A stretch of DNA of 64,000 nucleotides from Mastigias papua. Lineage: Eukaryota > Cnidaria > Scyphozoa > Rhizostomeae > Mastigiidae. The notes under the pieces are model-generated. The model saw only the letters and a list, made by a program, of their open reading frames with translations, was not told the origin of the DNA and ran no database searches. The DNA lies in NCBI GenBank assembly GCA_964019165.1, contig OZ025277.1:10401534-10465533 (forward strand), given 5' to 3'. Within the stretch, counting starts at the first letter, position 1; every line of letters begins with the position of its first letter. Both the position numbers and the translations under genes were made by a program. Shown piece after piece: positions 34,601 to 46,573 of the stretch.

Positions 34601-37600
34601 TTTTTTGAACACTGTATAACAACTTTGAAATGGTTTTCATGAAAAATGGAGGACATTGAAAAATCTGTGCCTTGCTTTTCCGATCTCTTTAATGAAAACA
34701 CCTTAAAATAGGTTGATTTAAAAGTAGATGAAGTAAGTTAAATTTTTTTTGACTGAAGGTTTTTAGAATCTGAACATATAGTGATCTTTCACTATATAAC
34801 TGTTTTGTTATGCTATTCATTTATGCATGTGTTGCTGTCTTCACCTAGAGAGCTGATGCAGCATATCAAAGATTACATAAAATGAATCCAATGGTAGATT
34901 TGGTTGTAGATAAAGATGATATTTCAAGCAAATCAGATTCATTCTATGAAAAATTTGATATTGTCTGTTTACTTGGCTATCCCAAAGAATTGCAGGTAAG
35001 TAAATCAATTTAAAGTAAAACAATTTGCCCACCTCAGTGAACAATATGATATTTTATTTTTATGACTCTCAATGCTTTTTACTGGATTATGTTTAATATT
35101 CTTTCTGTCTTAAAGAATCTTCTGTACATACCACTTCATTCAAACTTGAATTGGCATCTAAGTGAGGCCACTGGCAGGCATTAAATTCTTGGACCATGCT
35201 TTTGTTTGAATTTATTTGCATTTATGATATTGACAGCAGAGCATTTGTTGTTTTAATATCAGCTAAATTTCACATAGATCCAAGTCAATGAAATCTGTCA
35301 CAGAAAAAATGTGAAGTTTTTATCAGCTTGCAACTTTGGTTATTATGGCTACATGTTTTCAGACTTGGGTGAACATTGTTTTGTTGAGTGAGTAGTAACT
35401 TCAATATTTCATTGGATTTCACTAAGAAACCATTAGAGACTCGTTGTTGTCGTATTCAGTGAGAGAGATCACTTATTTGAATTCCTTTATCTACAGAGCT
35501 TTTCTATTAGATTCTAAGTTTATATACAGACAATATTGGAAAAATACCATGGTCGGATGACCTGTTGGGAGAACTGAGAGGAGCAAACCAATGATATAAA
35601 AAGAAGTTGGCTTTGCAGCTACTATTACTGCTTCCATTAACTTTTTGTTATAAAGTGTGGGACTTACAACATATGCAAATATAAATATTCTCTTTTAGTC
35701 ATTGATGGAAGTGACATAATGTCATAGCATCTCAGCTGTGATAGCCATTTTGATTATTGGCAGAATGTACAGTAGATCTAAATAAGAAGCAAATAGGTAA
35801 AGTGGGTATCTGTGAAAGAAGCCTCCTCTTCACTTAGCAGAAGATAATCAGCAAAATGAGGAGACTTGTTCTATGTTTGAGTTCTAGTACCAGATCAAAA
35901 ATCAGTGCTCCTTTTCAAGGCACCTGCTATCAAACTTAAAGTAGAACTGGACTGCTGCCACTGTATTGTGCTTAATTATTCACCTGAACTATTTTCAACA
36001 TGCCACTTGAGAGTTTACCATTTGACTTTACATGTTAGGAACTCCAGATCGCTTATCAAAGAGGTCTTGCTACATCAGATTGAGTTGGTTTAACTTTTCT
36101 TGTTCCTTAAGATATTTGTAGTTTCTTTGTATAAGTTAATTTACTCGCACTTTAGAGAAAGAGTGAAAGTTGATACAGTGACTGTAAAAAAGCCAAAGCT
36201 AAGTGAGCCTCCCAAAAAGCAGCAAAAATTGGATTTGATTGAAAATGAAAGTACCCCAGATATGATTGAAAAGGTTTGTTAGTGGCTTTATGTTTGTCTG
36301 ATATGTGAGATGAAGTTGAATTTTAGCATCTATTTGTATGGTAGCAACTAGTAGCAGAAAAATGGATTCTATAGTCTGGGTGCACTTGTGGTGTACATTG
36401 GAATAAGAAATAGCAGTAGATAAGGATTTCTCAGCAGTCAGTGTTATATTTTGAGTTCAGTTTCATATTTTTAAATTCCACTACATGCAGTCGATTATAG
36501 AATATTAATTTACAAAGTTATAACATTATATAAGCTACAAATATAATATAAATATCACATAATTATAAGAAGATGTAAAATAAACGATACAGAGTGGTTC
36601 AATTGTGTGCAAGGAATTACTTAAGGAGGAGTGAATGGAAGAGTGCAAAAGAAAAATGTGATACTTTTATATATCATATGGTGATAACAGAACATGTCTA
36701 GCACTTATTTTCATAGCAGTTCATGTCATAGTAAACATGTTGTGATATTTCACTATATAATTAGGTAGTATGAACATGTATCCATTGTCATAGAGTAACC
36801 TTGCTTGTTATCAATTAATCCAACAAAATGGTCCTCTGGCAACGCACTAGTCTCTCCCAACGTACTTACGTAGTGGATGTTGTAGGGCTGCAATTTTTCT
36901 TTGATTCATTAAGGGAAAAGTGTGTTTGGTTCTTGAGACATTAGTTTAGCTTCATTATTATCTTTTGACAGATAATCCAATTCAAGACCCTAAAGAGTGC
37001 ACTGTCAACTGAATCAATTCATGGTATGACCCCTAGGCAGCTAAAAAGCATTTCAAAGGCCTACTTTGTCATGCAAGGTAACAGTTTGTTTCAATATTAA
37101 TTAAACAAACACCAGGTTTCTATTCAACAACGCCAAATATTTGTTCCGTATGCATCTAACCATCTCGCATTATTGTGTTTGTGTTTCGAAGTTCATCACT
37201 CTTCAAGAGGATTTTGCAGGAATATTTACCGAAATGGCCTTCGTGTTTGTAAACATTTGTCATTCTATAGAATCCCGCCATTTAAAGTGAGCTAGGTATA
37301 TTTGCGAAGCTAATTGTCAATTCATTGATCGAAAATTGAAAGTTAGCGTCTGAGGAAAATTACTTTGTTAGCGAATGATTGCATTGTGCTTCTTCGAGAT
37401 GAGATAAATTTTGTAGTATCCAGTTATTGCAGGTTTCACATAAACTTGTGCTGATCATACCTTATTCTTGATAACAGTTAGTAGAAGGAAATACCCAATT
37501 TTGTTGGTAGTGCATATGTGCATTTGAATATTTTAAACATGAAACGTTCCTATGTTGTTCTGCATGAATTTTTCATGGTATGTCATGATATGCGTTCATG

Positions 37601-39279
37601 CACAGCGTCAATGCAGCTTTCCCAGTAATACCTCTCTCATCATCGTGGTGATAGTCTTGCCGTCTTAATATCTCCTTGTTTTTACAAGTGATGCTGGAGT
37701 TCAGTCAATTAAAAGGTAGATTCCCAACGATTGAAAACAAGTCACAAGACTGGATTGATTTACTCAGTATAAGAGATTCATTGTTGGAAGAAATGCATGT
37801 TGAAACGAACACGTTGCAAGATGAATTTGTTAGGTAACTGTTTATTCTTCTTGTGTTATTTTCCATTGGAACTTTCTCCTGGGAGGACTCCTGCAGTATA
37901 TTTGGGGGTACCAACTTCAATTTTTGTCATACCCATATAAAACAATAGCATAAGCGACTTATTTGATGAAGTATCTACAAGAAGTTATACAGCGCTTGAA
38001 AAGAGCGAAATTTAAACGCAAAGATTGAACATGAAAATTTTAAACAGTTTTTGTTAAAAGAGCCAAAGTTTTCCTCGGCTGCTTTGCATATGAAAGTGTA
38101 TTTTATTACATGTACTTTTACTTAATCATTCTTTCATCCATTTTGTGGATTTGCTTTGAAGATTTATGTGAAGAAATCATATTATGAGCCTTTTTATGCC
38201 CAGTCGAATGCGATTAAGTTTTTGTATAGTATTTTGCCTTAATTTTTGCTCATCATTTGTAAATCATTATGTATATGAATTGCAGTTCGTATATCAGACG
38301 TAGAATTTAAGGTTAATGAGGGCCGTTTTATTATTTGGAGAAATCCAGTTAAATGCCAGCGGAGATCTAGTCGCAGGTATAAAGGACAGATTTACAGATC
38401 TTGATGTTTTATTGTGATTTCCTTTCTTAGTCACTGTTTTGGCGAAATAGCAGCAGTCAGCTGCATCATCGGAGGTATTTTAGGACAAGAAATCATCAAG
38501 GTAAAGTGTCATTGAGTGTTATCGAAAAGAACTCTAAATAGACAGGCAACAGTGCAAGGCCAGTGGTATTAGGGCTCTAGGTATGATGCATTTCTTCAAA
38601 GTTTCTTATTTTGTGCCCACACAGTAGTTCAGGAAATTTGCCTACATGTCGTGACTTGTGTGGTGTTTTGACTGTAGCAAAATGGTATGGATTCATACTT
38701 AGATTGAAGGCAAATATTGCTTAACTCCACTGGAAAAAATTGAATTTTGAAAACGTGATAAAAATTGGGAAACAGAATTCTGATGCTTATGTTTTTTCTT
38801 ACTGAACTCATGTATATTAAGTTTATGTGAGGAAGTTTCCTCTAATAGACTTAACACACATGAGTTCAATAAGAAGTGTTCCAAAATTGTATTTAATACA
38901 TATCAGCGAAGTATTCCAAAATTGTAGATCATAGCGTTTGATCACTATTGAAACAAACAAATGTAATACATAGAATGGCATTTTTGCCTTTCAACTTGAC
39001 CCAATCTCTTTTGTATTATGTCGCAGATCCCCAGACTCCACGTTTGTTATGAGTATCTGCTGGTTTGCACTGATGCCCTTAATATTCGTTTATAGAAGGA
39101 GAAACGAGATTTATGTGCACATTGAATTTATGAGGTGCCATTTTATTTCACTTATGAGAACCAATCTTTCCACATTTGTATTTTAGGCTGTTTCCGGTAA
39201 TGATGCTCCGCACAACAACTTCTTTTTCTACGATGGACTAGAAAGTAGTGGACTTGTTGATCACATAGGAATAGAGTAA
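31616..39279 (+). CDS. SAE1: SUMO-activating enzyme subunit 1 (AOS1), 9 exons
   Basis: Exons: 31616-31914, 33691-33862, 34849-34995, 35278-35387, 36156-36273, 36972-37077, 37689-37833, 38431-38500 and 39187-39279. All have GT-AG sites and compatible phases, giving 419 residues. SAE1 pairs with SAE2/UBA2 to activate SUMO with ATP. Recognisable segments in order: EEFAVYDRQIRLWGVESQKR, SKVLICG...SKNVILAGV, RLHKMNPMVDL, FGYYGYMFSDLGEHCFVEE, GEIAAVSCIIGGILGQEIIK and the C-terminal NNFFFYDG. The family GDVFG motif reads ACNFG. From the ATG at 31616 the N-terminus is about 70 residues longer than in known SAE1 and is Lys/Arg-rich. An in-frame ATG at 31772 would give a family-like 367 residues, so the start is uncertain. 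Introns up to 1.8 kb hold no recognised element. Confidence 0.95.
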
Positions 39280-41340
39280 AATTTTAAAAAAATAATAGAA
39301 CTCCCTCTTTGATGACTAGATTATCTCTATGCTCTAGCGCATTTCCCTTTTCTTGCTGAAATATTCGGATGTTGCGCAGGGTATCGTCAATTCCTCAGTT
39401 TTGAACTCTTTTTGGACCTTAATATTCAATCCACTAAGTCATATACCGAATGGATTTTGTGATACAAACCCCTTGTAGATATTTTACATATAGTTTTAAC
39501 AAGGAGATAGAGGGAGCCAACCATTAAATATTTGTTGGAGTTTTTCGTAATATAGGTTATCTTAGAAGTAAGCTAAAATGCAATCAAGAGATCACGCTTA
39601 AATAAAACTTTAACATGTTTCACAGCTACAGTATGTGTAGCTTGGGGTATCACATCATGAAAGCTAGTTAGTAATTGCCTCCCTCCCCCCCCCCAGATGT
39701 AGAGCCAAATGTATTTCCACATCATATTTAATATCTCACAAAATATGCTTTTGTACAATAACTGTGGCCTTGTTTTCTAGTTGACGTTCTATGAAATTTT
39801 TCTCAAGGTATGGAGGTTTTCAAATCTCTAAACAAGACCTGGTAGTTGACATGTGCCCGCGGTAGAGCTGCACTTTTTTGTTCTCTTTGCAGCTGCAGTG
39901 TTCACCCAGCTCTTGTACAGCCAAGCTGTTTGTAGGTTGTACATTTCTTGTGCAAAAATTTCAGTCAGGTATTAAACTGTTTTGCTAAATGAAAGCGCCT
40001 GTTTCTTATAGCACTACGGCAATACTTGATGTGCTACTAAATTCCTTTTATCAATTTGGCTCGCAAAGTTTGAGATCTGCTGCAGGAAAATCATTGTTTT
40101 CACTCTTTTCTTTTGTCTCTTTCGTCTCTTTCTATTTCATGTCTCATCAGATAGCTAATTCATGCTTGTCTTGGGGAAATTTACTATCGTGCTCAAAAAT
40201 CGGCACATCACGAGCCCACAGGAGACATTTGAGATCCCAATGGGCCTATCAATTTATTTCAGTACCATATAGAAACTACAGCTAGAAAGGAGGTTGTCAA
40301 TATCGTATGTTTGTACTGCTCCTCATATCTTTGTTGACGTGAACCCATGGTTGTTACCGCTTCATTAGGTTTCTAAAGATCGTATATATATATATGTAGG
40401 AACTTCTTGAGTCACAAGTTGCCGTCTCAATTCCCAATAGAGATTGAAGTCAAAAACATGGCAATACTCTTTAGACCTGTGGCTCAGATCAGATTTCGGA
40501 CTGCGAAATACACCGTCTCCAACAATTCACGTTGTTGGTCGTGTCAAGATGGATACTGAAATCGTAGCTTAGAAGCCGCGTATCATGCAGAATTCCTCAA
40601 ATGAAGTCCTTGTTCATTGGTGTTCTTGCTACCGCTGTACCTAAACGTGAGTACGTGCAATTTCACTCTCAACCCTCTTTTTACTACTCGTTATACAGTG
40701 CTTGCTGTTGTAATTTTGTTGTTTTTCACTCTAAAAACGATCCAGTTTTTGGACTCTTCAGCGTCTCGGTACTGAGGTAGTTTGGCCGTGGAATTTAGAT
40801 TGTCGCGCTCTTTGGATACTGGCTTCGCGAAGGTTTTATTTGATATTCATGTTTGTTCTCAATCATAATAGGGAATCTCGAAAAGTCATAAATATTTGTG
40901 CCTTTACACATACTGCTCCAGTAGTTTACATTGCATTAATGACTGGACACACTTTTCTTTGTCTATTCGCCTTCGGTAGTGCACTCGTGCTTAGCCAGGT
41001 TGTTAGGATACGTCATCTGAACAAGTTGGTGGCCTGTTGCTCGTCTTCAGAGTGCTTCTTGAGTCTCCTAAAGATCCAGATGGTAGTCCATAATTGACTT
41101 CCTCTGATCGATATACAGAAGCTGGAAGTTGCGCTTCGCTCTTTCTCCTCGAGGAGGGCTTTTCGTGGTTTTGAATGGGACCTATAAAGTCACATGAATA
41201 TGCTCATTCGTAGAAATACCTTGCTTACCAGCATTCCTCATTGGATCACGAATTAATAATCCGCAATACACGATGGTCTGGGTGGCCGACAGGCATGTTA
41301 GAGTGATGCTAGGCCACTTTTAAATGCTCTTGAACTGAAG
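39280..41340. other. Intergenic stretch downstream of SAE1
   Basis: It contains the SAE1 3' flank (AATAAA near 39602). A possible first exon at 40601-40646 begins ATG, codes for MKSLFIGVLATAVPK, which looks like a signal peptide, and ends at a GTGAGT donor. No partner exon was found, so this is weak. Nothing else is recognised. Confidence 0.3.
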
Positions 41341-41755
41341 GCAATTTAAGATTTGATTAAAATTGAAACTAACTGTATGCTTTACAAGGCCCTTAATGAT
41401 CTAGCACTAGTTTATTTATCAGATTTATATATGAGAAATTCCGATATTGACTCGCGAATTCTACGCTATCAGGAAAACATGGAAAAATCGGCATTTCTCT
41501 TTTTGAGGTACAAAAGCACGGCATGCCAATTAATTCAGCATCTTCCTTGCGGGAGTTTATATCGAAAACAAACTTACTTTTTGCAGCCTATTAGAATAGT
41601 TGAAGTTGCTAGGCTGGCTGTTCAAAGTTTTGACGATTCTAATAGCAGTTTATTTGTGCGTAAATTGCGAAACGCTCTTTGTGTTCGGGGGCTGCCTTTC
41701 AACCTCTTTGCATCTTAAAATTTCATTATCATTTTCTATGATTTGCAGGAAATTG
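41341..41755 (+). pseudogene. Possible LINE reverse-transcriptase C-terminal remnant
   Basis: The frame 41353-41718 has MLYKALNDLALVYLSDLY followed by a basic Leu-rich stretch and FVRKLRNALC, the kind of sequence found at the end of LINE reverse transcriptases. The match is weak. The BEL/Pao element inserted just beyond it. Confidence 0.35.
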
Positions 41756-41760
41756 TGTAG
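41756..41760. repeat. Target-site duplication, left (tgtag)
   Basis: The 5 bp tgtag immediately before the left LTR is repeated at 47942-47946 immediately after the right LTR. Confidence 0.85.
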
Positions 41761-42145
41761 TTTTATCAATTTAACCCCGATCCTTCCTAATTCCACCGCT
41801 TTCAATTTGGGCAATTGATAGCCTTTCGTGCGCCGTTCGGTTCAGGCCAGTCCAAGAGGTACTAACGCATGAATGTTGATTTTTGGGAATAAATGTATAT
41901 ATAAATGTTGGATAAATATGAATAAAAGCGGATATAAATGTATGTAAAGTTACTTAATGTTTGTAATGTCCTTCCCTTTTTTGTTATCTTTCAGTTCTTC
42001 TCTCTTCCATCAATCTATCTCTCTCCTCCATCAATCTATCGTTCATTCCTTTTTGCGAGCACGCTGTAATATGATCTCTACACGAGATCTATTGAACACA
42101 ACTAAACAATAGTACGTTAACCCAAAATATTCATAATTTGCAACA
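41761..42145 (-). repeat. BEL/Pao 3' LTR
   Basis: 385 bp, identical to 47557-47941 except for one base (near 42123, C here and A in the other copy). In element orientation it begins TGTTGCAAATTATGAA and ends GATAAAA. It contains two 'ccatcaatctat' direct repeats. Confidence 0.97.
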
Positions 42146-42157
42146 CACTCCCCCCGA
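42146..42157 (-). promoter_or_regulatory. Polypurine tract
   Basis: In element orientation the sequence reads atcggggggagtg directly before the LTR TGTTG. This is the plus-strand primer site for reverse transcription. It starts right at the pol stop codon. Confidence 0.8.
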
Positions 42158-45100
42158 TCAAGCGATAATTTCGTCTTGATCCCTAGTCAATATGTCCCTA
42201 ATTCTTTCTCTTGCTTCCACGGCTGTCAATCGTCTGTCTCTTTTACTATCCATTCCTGAGGACTGTATGCTATCAGCTTTCTGATCTTTCATGTGACTTT
42301 TTTCTGTTCTAATTTCTAATGGATGCAGATGCTGCACAGATCTTTCCATGATCTTTGGCTTTTCCTTAACTATAACTCTGACTCGAGCTCCCTTTACTAT
42401 ACCGTCATGTGATTTGATCAGTGACTCTACAACTCCTAATTTCCACTTAGAGCGATGGTTGTTTGATGATACCAATACTACTTCACCTTCTGTTACTTCT
42501 CTTCCTGTGTTTTCGTTCATTTTGTGGTACTGTCTAAGTGTGATGAGATATTCCCGATGCCATCTATTCCATAGATTCTCGCGTTTCTTACAAATGTATC
42601 TATATCTTTTGGCTACATTGTTACTTTCTTTGAAATCGCTCTCTACCGACTCTTCTGCAATTTGTGGCAATATTTCACCGTTGATTAAATCTGATGGAGT
42701 TAGTGCCCTTTGGATATCTTCTCCTTGATATGTTATAGGCCTATTATTCATCGAAGCTTCTATTTCGCAAAGTATGACTTCCAGCTCATTGAACTGCAGT
42801 CTCGCATTTCCTAATGTTTTCTTTAAACATGATTTAAGTATAGCAACCATTCTTTCATAAAATCCACCCCACCAAGGTGACAATGGAATGTTAAACTTCC
42901 ACTGCACTTCATGCCTTTGCAGCAATTCTTGCACGTCTGTCCCCTTACTCAAGTTTTTAATCCAATCCGATGTTTTCTTGAAGGTCCTAGCGTTGCCGCT
43001 GATGACAATTGATGGTGCACCCTTTCTTGCAAAAAACTTTCGTAGCTCTAGCTTCAATGCGTCTGAAGTTGTATTTTTCATTAGAGCAAGATATACTCCC
43101 CTTGTAACAGCACAAGAAATTAACATCACATAAGTCTTCTCCATAATTCCCTGTTCTGATAAAATAAACAATGGTCCGGCAAAATCTATTCCGATTCGTT
43201 CGAATGGTCTTGATTGCGTTACTCTAGCTGATGGAAGATTTCCTACTGTGGGAGTAGAGAATGGTCGGCTCTTTACTTTCAAACAATTTGTGCAACCACG
43301 AATCACTTTCTTTACTTCTTGTCTTCCTTTGACAACCCAATATTTCTGTCTAAGCTCTGCAAGTGTTTGGTTCTCACCACTATGAAATACTCTAACATGA
43401 CATGATCTGATGATTAAGTGTGTGAGAGGGTGATGCTTGGGCAACAAGATAGGGAATTTTGTCTCTTCACTTAAGTTAGCTTGATTCAACCTTCCGCTAC
43501 AACGCATAAGTCCATCTAACTCTTTAACACCTAGTGACTTAGCAATGTCAATGAATTTGATGTTTTTCTTCAACTCTGATTGTGCTGACATGATCCACAA
43601 TTTCCTTGACTCCTGAATTTCTTCTACCTGAATGCCATTGAAAATTTTGACTTTGTTTTTGCAATTTCTGATGAATCTTAATACCCATGATGTTATTCTA
43701 TAAACTTTATTCTCTGAACTGTATTTGCTTAAGTCTATGAGCTGTTCTATCCCATTTCCCTGTCCATTATGATTGACTTCGACTGTCGTTACAGCAACTA
43801 TTTTTCTTTCCTCCTTTTCACTTTCCTCTGTCCTTTTCACAATATTCCTTGGCCATCTGTCCTTATCTTCTCTTATCCAATGTGGCCCTTGCCACCACAA
43901 CGAACTTTGTTGTAGTTTTACTACAGACATTCCTCGTGATCCAAGATCTGCAGGGTTTGCTTCTGTCGGACAATGTCTCCATTCCATCCCTTTCGTTTTG
44001 CGAAGGATTTCGTTTACTCTAGTCGAAACGAATTGCTTCCACTCGTGCTTGTTTGCGATCCAACATAATGTTGTATAGCTATCAGACCAAAGATGCGTTA
44101 ATACAGCCTCATATCCTAGTGCCTGCTTCACTGTCAACATCAACTTAGAAAGGATTCTTGCGGCCATTAACTCTAACCTTGGAATTGAGGTTTCTTTCAT
44201 TGGTGCTACTCTCGTCTTGGCTGTGATAAGTGCTGAAAATGTCCCTGTGCTCTTTTTTGTCACTAAGTACACACATGCGCAATATGCATGCTTGCTAGCG
44301 TCTGCGAATCCGTGCAACCATCTGAATTCTATTTTGTCTTCTATCATCAGCTTAAGACTTCTGCTGAACACGATTTGTTTGGCTTCATTTAATTCCTTTG
44401 TCCATTGAACATAGCGTTTCTCTATATCACTTTCTACCCTTTCGTCCCACCTTTTCTTTGCCTTGCAAACATCTTGAAGCATGATTCTTCCCTTGATTGT
44501 AACAGGACTAGCTACTCCTAACGGATCAAATATCTCTGATACCCTACTCAGCATGTTTCTCTTTGTCACTGTCCTTTCAATCCTGATATCTGATGTATTA
44601 CTCTCAAGTTTTATAGCTAGCTTGTCATTCTTTTGGTCCCATTTCAACCCCAAAACCTTAGTGCTATCTTTCTCTAGCTCTATCTGTCTTGCAAATGATT
44701 GAACTTCTGTAGTTTGACTCTTGGTTATGAATTCTCTGACCTTTTCATTGCTAGAATTCCATTTTCTTAGGGTAAAACCTCCTTCTTTCAAGCGTGCACT
44801 AGCCTTTTGAAACATTATTATTCCATCTTCAACTGTGTCACACCCTATGATAGCGTCATCTACATATAAACTCTTCTTTAACCTCTCGACAAATTCTCTA
44901 TCTTCTTCCTGATATTTTGCTAAGTGATGATTTAAAGTCCCACATAAGAGGAAAGGACTTGGCCCCGCCCCAAAAATGACTCTAGTGAATCTGTATTCTT
45001 TAACTCTCTTGTTGTCATCATTCAGATCTTCAAACCAAAACAGCCTTAAGTAATCTCTATCATCCTTGTCTATCTCTATCTGCAGAAACGCTTTTTCAAT

Positions 45101-46573
45101 ATCTGCAACCAACATTATAGGGTGAGCACGCATCCGAAGCAAAACATCGTATAGCAAAGGAGTTAGTGATGGGCCAGTATGTAAACATTCATTCAGTGAC
45201 TTATCCCCTTTCCTTGCTTTCGCTGACGCATCATAAACTATACGCACTTTCGTCGTCTCAGCTGATTCTCTCACTACTGGATGATGAGGAAGGTAGTGTA
45301 CTTCCTTTTTTTCCGTTTCTTCTACTGGTTCCATGATATTGTTTGCTAATTGCTCTTTCATTATAAGATCATATTCCTTAAGAACCTCTGGATTCTTTTC
45401 TAATCTCTTCATTAATGTTTTCAATCTTTGCTCTGCGTATTCTTTATTATTTGGAATATCAAATTCTCCCTCTTTCCATGGTAACTTTACTCTGTACCTT
45501 TCTCCAGTGAACTCTATTGCTTCTTTGAACATTGTATGAACATCTGTCTCTTCTCTGATTCCTATTGATTCATAATCCCATAATTTGTGAAGCTCACTCT
45601 CTGATTTCCTTGAGTCTATGGCTAAATGAACATTGGCCTTTGCATTCCTTAAGTTTTCATCCTTGATTTCCCCTGACAGTGTCCATCCAAATATTGTTTC
45701 TATAGCAATCGGCTCTGATTGTGACTCCCCCCGTCTTGAAGTCCCTGTGACTATTCGGTGGTAATCATTTACACCAATTAATACATGAACTTCCAATTCA
45801 CTCTTTTCTGAAACATCTGGGAACCATAGGCTTTTCAAATGCTTATATTTCTCTTTCTGCACATGTGGCTTGACATTTGTTATACGGGATATTTCTGGTA
45901 AGGTATGCACTTCTGTATCTATAGATGCTTTATGATCTAGTCCTTCGATGGAAACTTCATATAATGAACCTGTCGTTACTATTCCTTCTGATTTCCCTAT
46001 TCCACTGAGACTTATTTGTGATGTCCTGGTTGGCTCTAATCTCAACATGTCTGCTAATTCCTTTGTAATAAATGTAAACTGGCTACCGGTGTCTAACATC
46101 AATCTGCATCTAATTGCTTTGCTTCCATTTTTTCCTTTTACAAATGCTTGCAGTGTTTCTAACGCAACTGCTCCTTTTGCCCTTGCATGTAAGGATGGTA
46201 TTGATGATTCCTCTGTGATGGATTTTCCTTTGTCACATATGGATATGTGATGCTTATCCCCACAATTTATGCAATATTTTTTCTCGTGGCAATCTTTAAT
46301 CCTGTGCCCCCTCTTCAAACAGCAAAAACACCTCATATACTTCTTTAGCAAGGCCTTTCTTTCTTGTAGCTCTGTGACCCTTTTACACTGTTCTGCTCTA
46401 TGATCTCCCAAACAGTAGGGGCAATCTTTGCTGCTGGATTTCTTTCCAATAAGTGCGCTCCCAGTTGCTATTTGTCTGTCTTTTCTTGTAGCCTTACTTA
46501 TTTCCTGTGTTCCCTGTGGGTTTGATTCTCTTATCTTAATCTCTTTCTGCAAAACTGTCAACAATTCCTCCAT
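42158..46573 (-). CDS. pol: BEL/Pao pol polyprotein
   Basis: 1471 codons from the ATG at 46573, open throughout. Zinc knuckles lie at residues 51-113 (CPYCLGDH, CFCCLKRGH, CINCGDKHH). The aspartic protease has DTGSQ at 161-165. Reverse transcriptase covers about 430-690, with ADIEKAFLQI and YVDD at 570-573. RNase H has Asp at about 758 (GFADAS), Glu 801 and Asp 831. Integrase has an HHCC region (about 1048-1097), Asp 1130 (GIDFAGPL) and Glu 1240 (WWGGFYER). The second catalytic position, 1193, is Gly (ISGNARTF, codon GGC at 42997-42995) where related elements have Asp. The element as sequenced should therefore be unable to integrate by itself. The start is formal: the frame probably joins gag by -1 frameshift just upstream. 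Confidence 0.95.
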   Translation of the reverse strand: MEELLTVLQKEIKIRESNPQGTQEISKATRKDRQIATGSALIGKKSSSKDCPYCLGDHRAEQCKRVTELQERKALLKKYMRCFCCLKRGHRIKDCHEKKYCINCGDKHHISICDKGKSITEESSIPSLHARAKGAVALETLQAFVKGKNGSKAIRCRLMLDTGSQFTFITKELADMLRLEPTRTSQISLSGIGKSEGIVTTGSLYEVSIEGLDHKASIDTEVHTLPEISRITNVKPHVQKEKYKHLKSLWFPDVSEKSELEVHVLIGVNDYHRIVTGTSRRGESQSEPIAIETIFGWTLSGEIKDENLRNAKANVHLAIDSRKSESELHKLWDYESIGIREETDVHTMFKEAIEFTGERYRVKLPWKEGEFDIPNNKEYAEQRLKTLMKRLEKNPEVLKEYDLIMKEQLANNIMEPVEETEKKEVHYLPHHPVVRESAETTKVRIVYDASAKARKGDKSLNECLHTGPSLTPLLYDVLLRMRAHPIMLVADIEKAFLQIEIDKDDRDYLRLFWFEDLNDDNKRVKEYRFTRVIFGAGPSPFLLCGTLNHHLAKYQEEDREFVERLKKSLYVDDAIIGCDTVEDGIIMFQKASARLKEGGFTLRKWNSSNEKVREFITKSQTTEVQSFARQIELEKDSTKVLGLKWDQKNDKLAIKLESNTSDIRIERTVTKRNMLSRVSEIFDPLGVASPVTIKGRIMLQDVCKAKKRWDERVESDIEKRYVQWTKELNEAKQIVFSRSLKLMIEDKIEFRWLHGFADASKHAYCACVYLVTKKSTGTFSALITAKTRVAPMKETSIPRLELMAARILSKLMLTVKQALGYEAVLTHLWSDSYTTLCWIANKHEWKQFVSTRVNEILRKTKGMEWRHCPTEANPADLGSRGMSVVKLQQSSLWWQGPHWIREDKDRWPRNIVKRTEESEKEERKIVAVTTVEVNHNGQGNGIEQLIDLSKYSSENKVYRITSWVLRFIRNCKNKVKIFNGIQVEEIQESRKLWIMSAQSELKKNIKFIDIAKSLGVKELDGLMRCSGRLNQANLSEETKFPILLPKHHPLTHLIIRSCHVRVFHSGENQTLAELRQKYWVVKGRQEVKKVIRGCTNCLKVKSRPFSTPTVGNLPSARVTQSRPFERIGIDFAGPLFILSEQGIMEKTYVMLISCAVTRGVYLALMKNTTSDALKLELRKFFARKGAPSIVISGNARTFKKTSDWIKNLSKGTDVQELLQRHEVQWKFNIPLSPWWGGFYERMVAILKSCLKKTLGNARLQFNELEVILCEIEASMNNRPITYQGEDIQRALTPSDLINGEILPQIAEESVESDFKESNNVAKRYRYICKKRENLWNRWHREYLITLRQYHKMNENTGREVTEGEVVLVSSNNHRSKWKLGVVESLIKSHDGIVKGARVRVIVKEKPKIMERSVQHLHPLEIRTEKSHMKDQKADSIQSSGMDSKRDRRLTAVEARERIRDILTRDQDEIIA

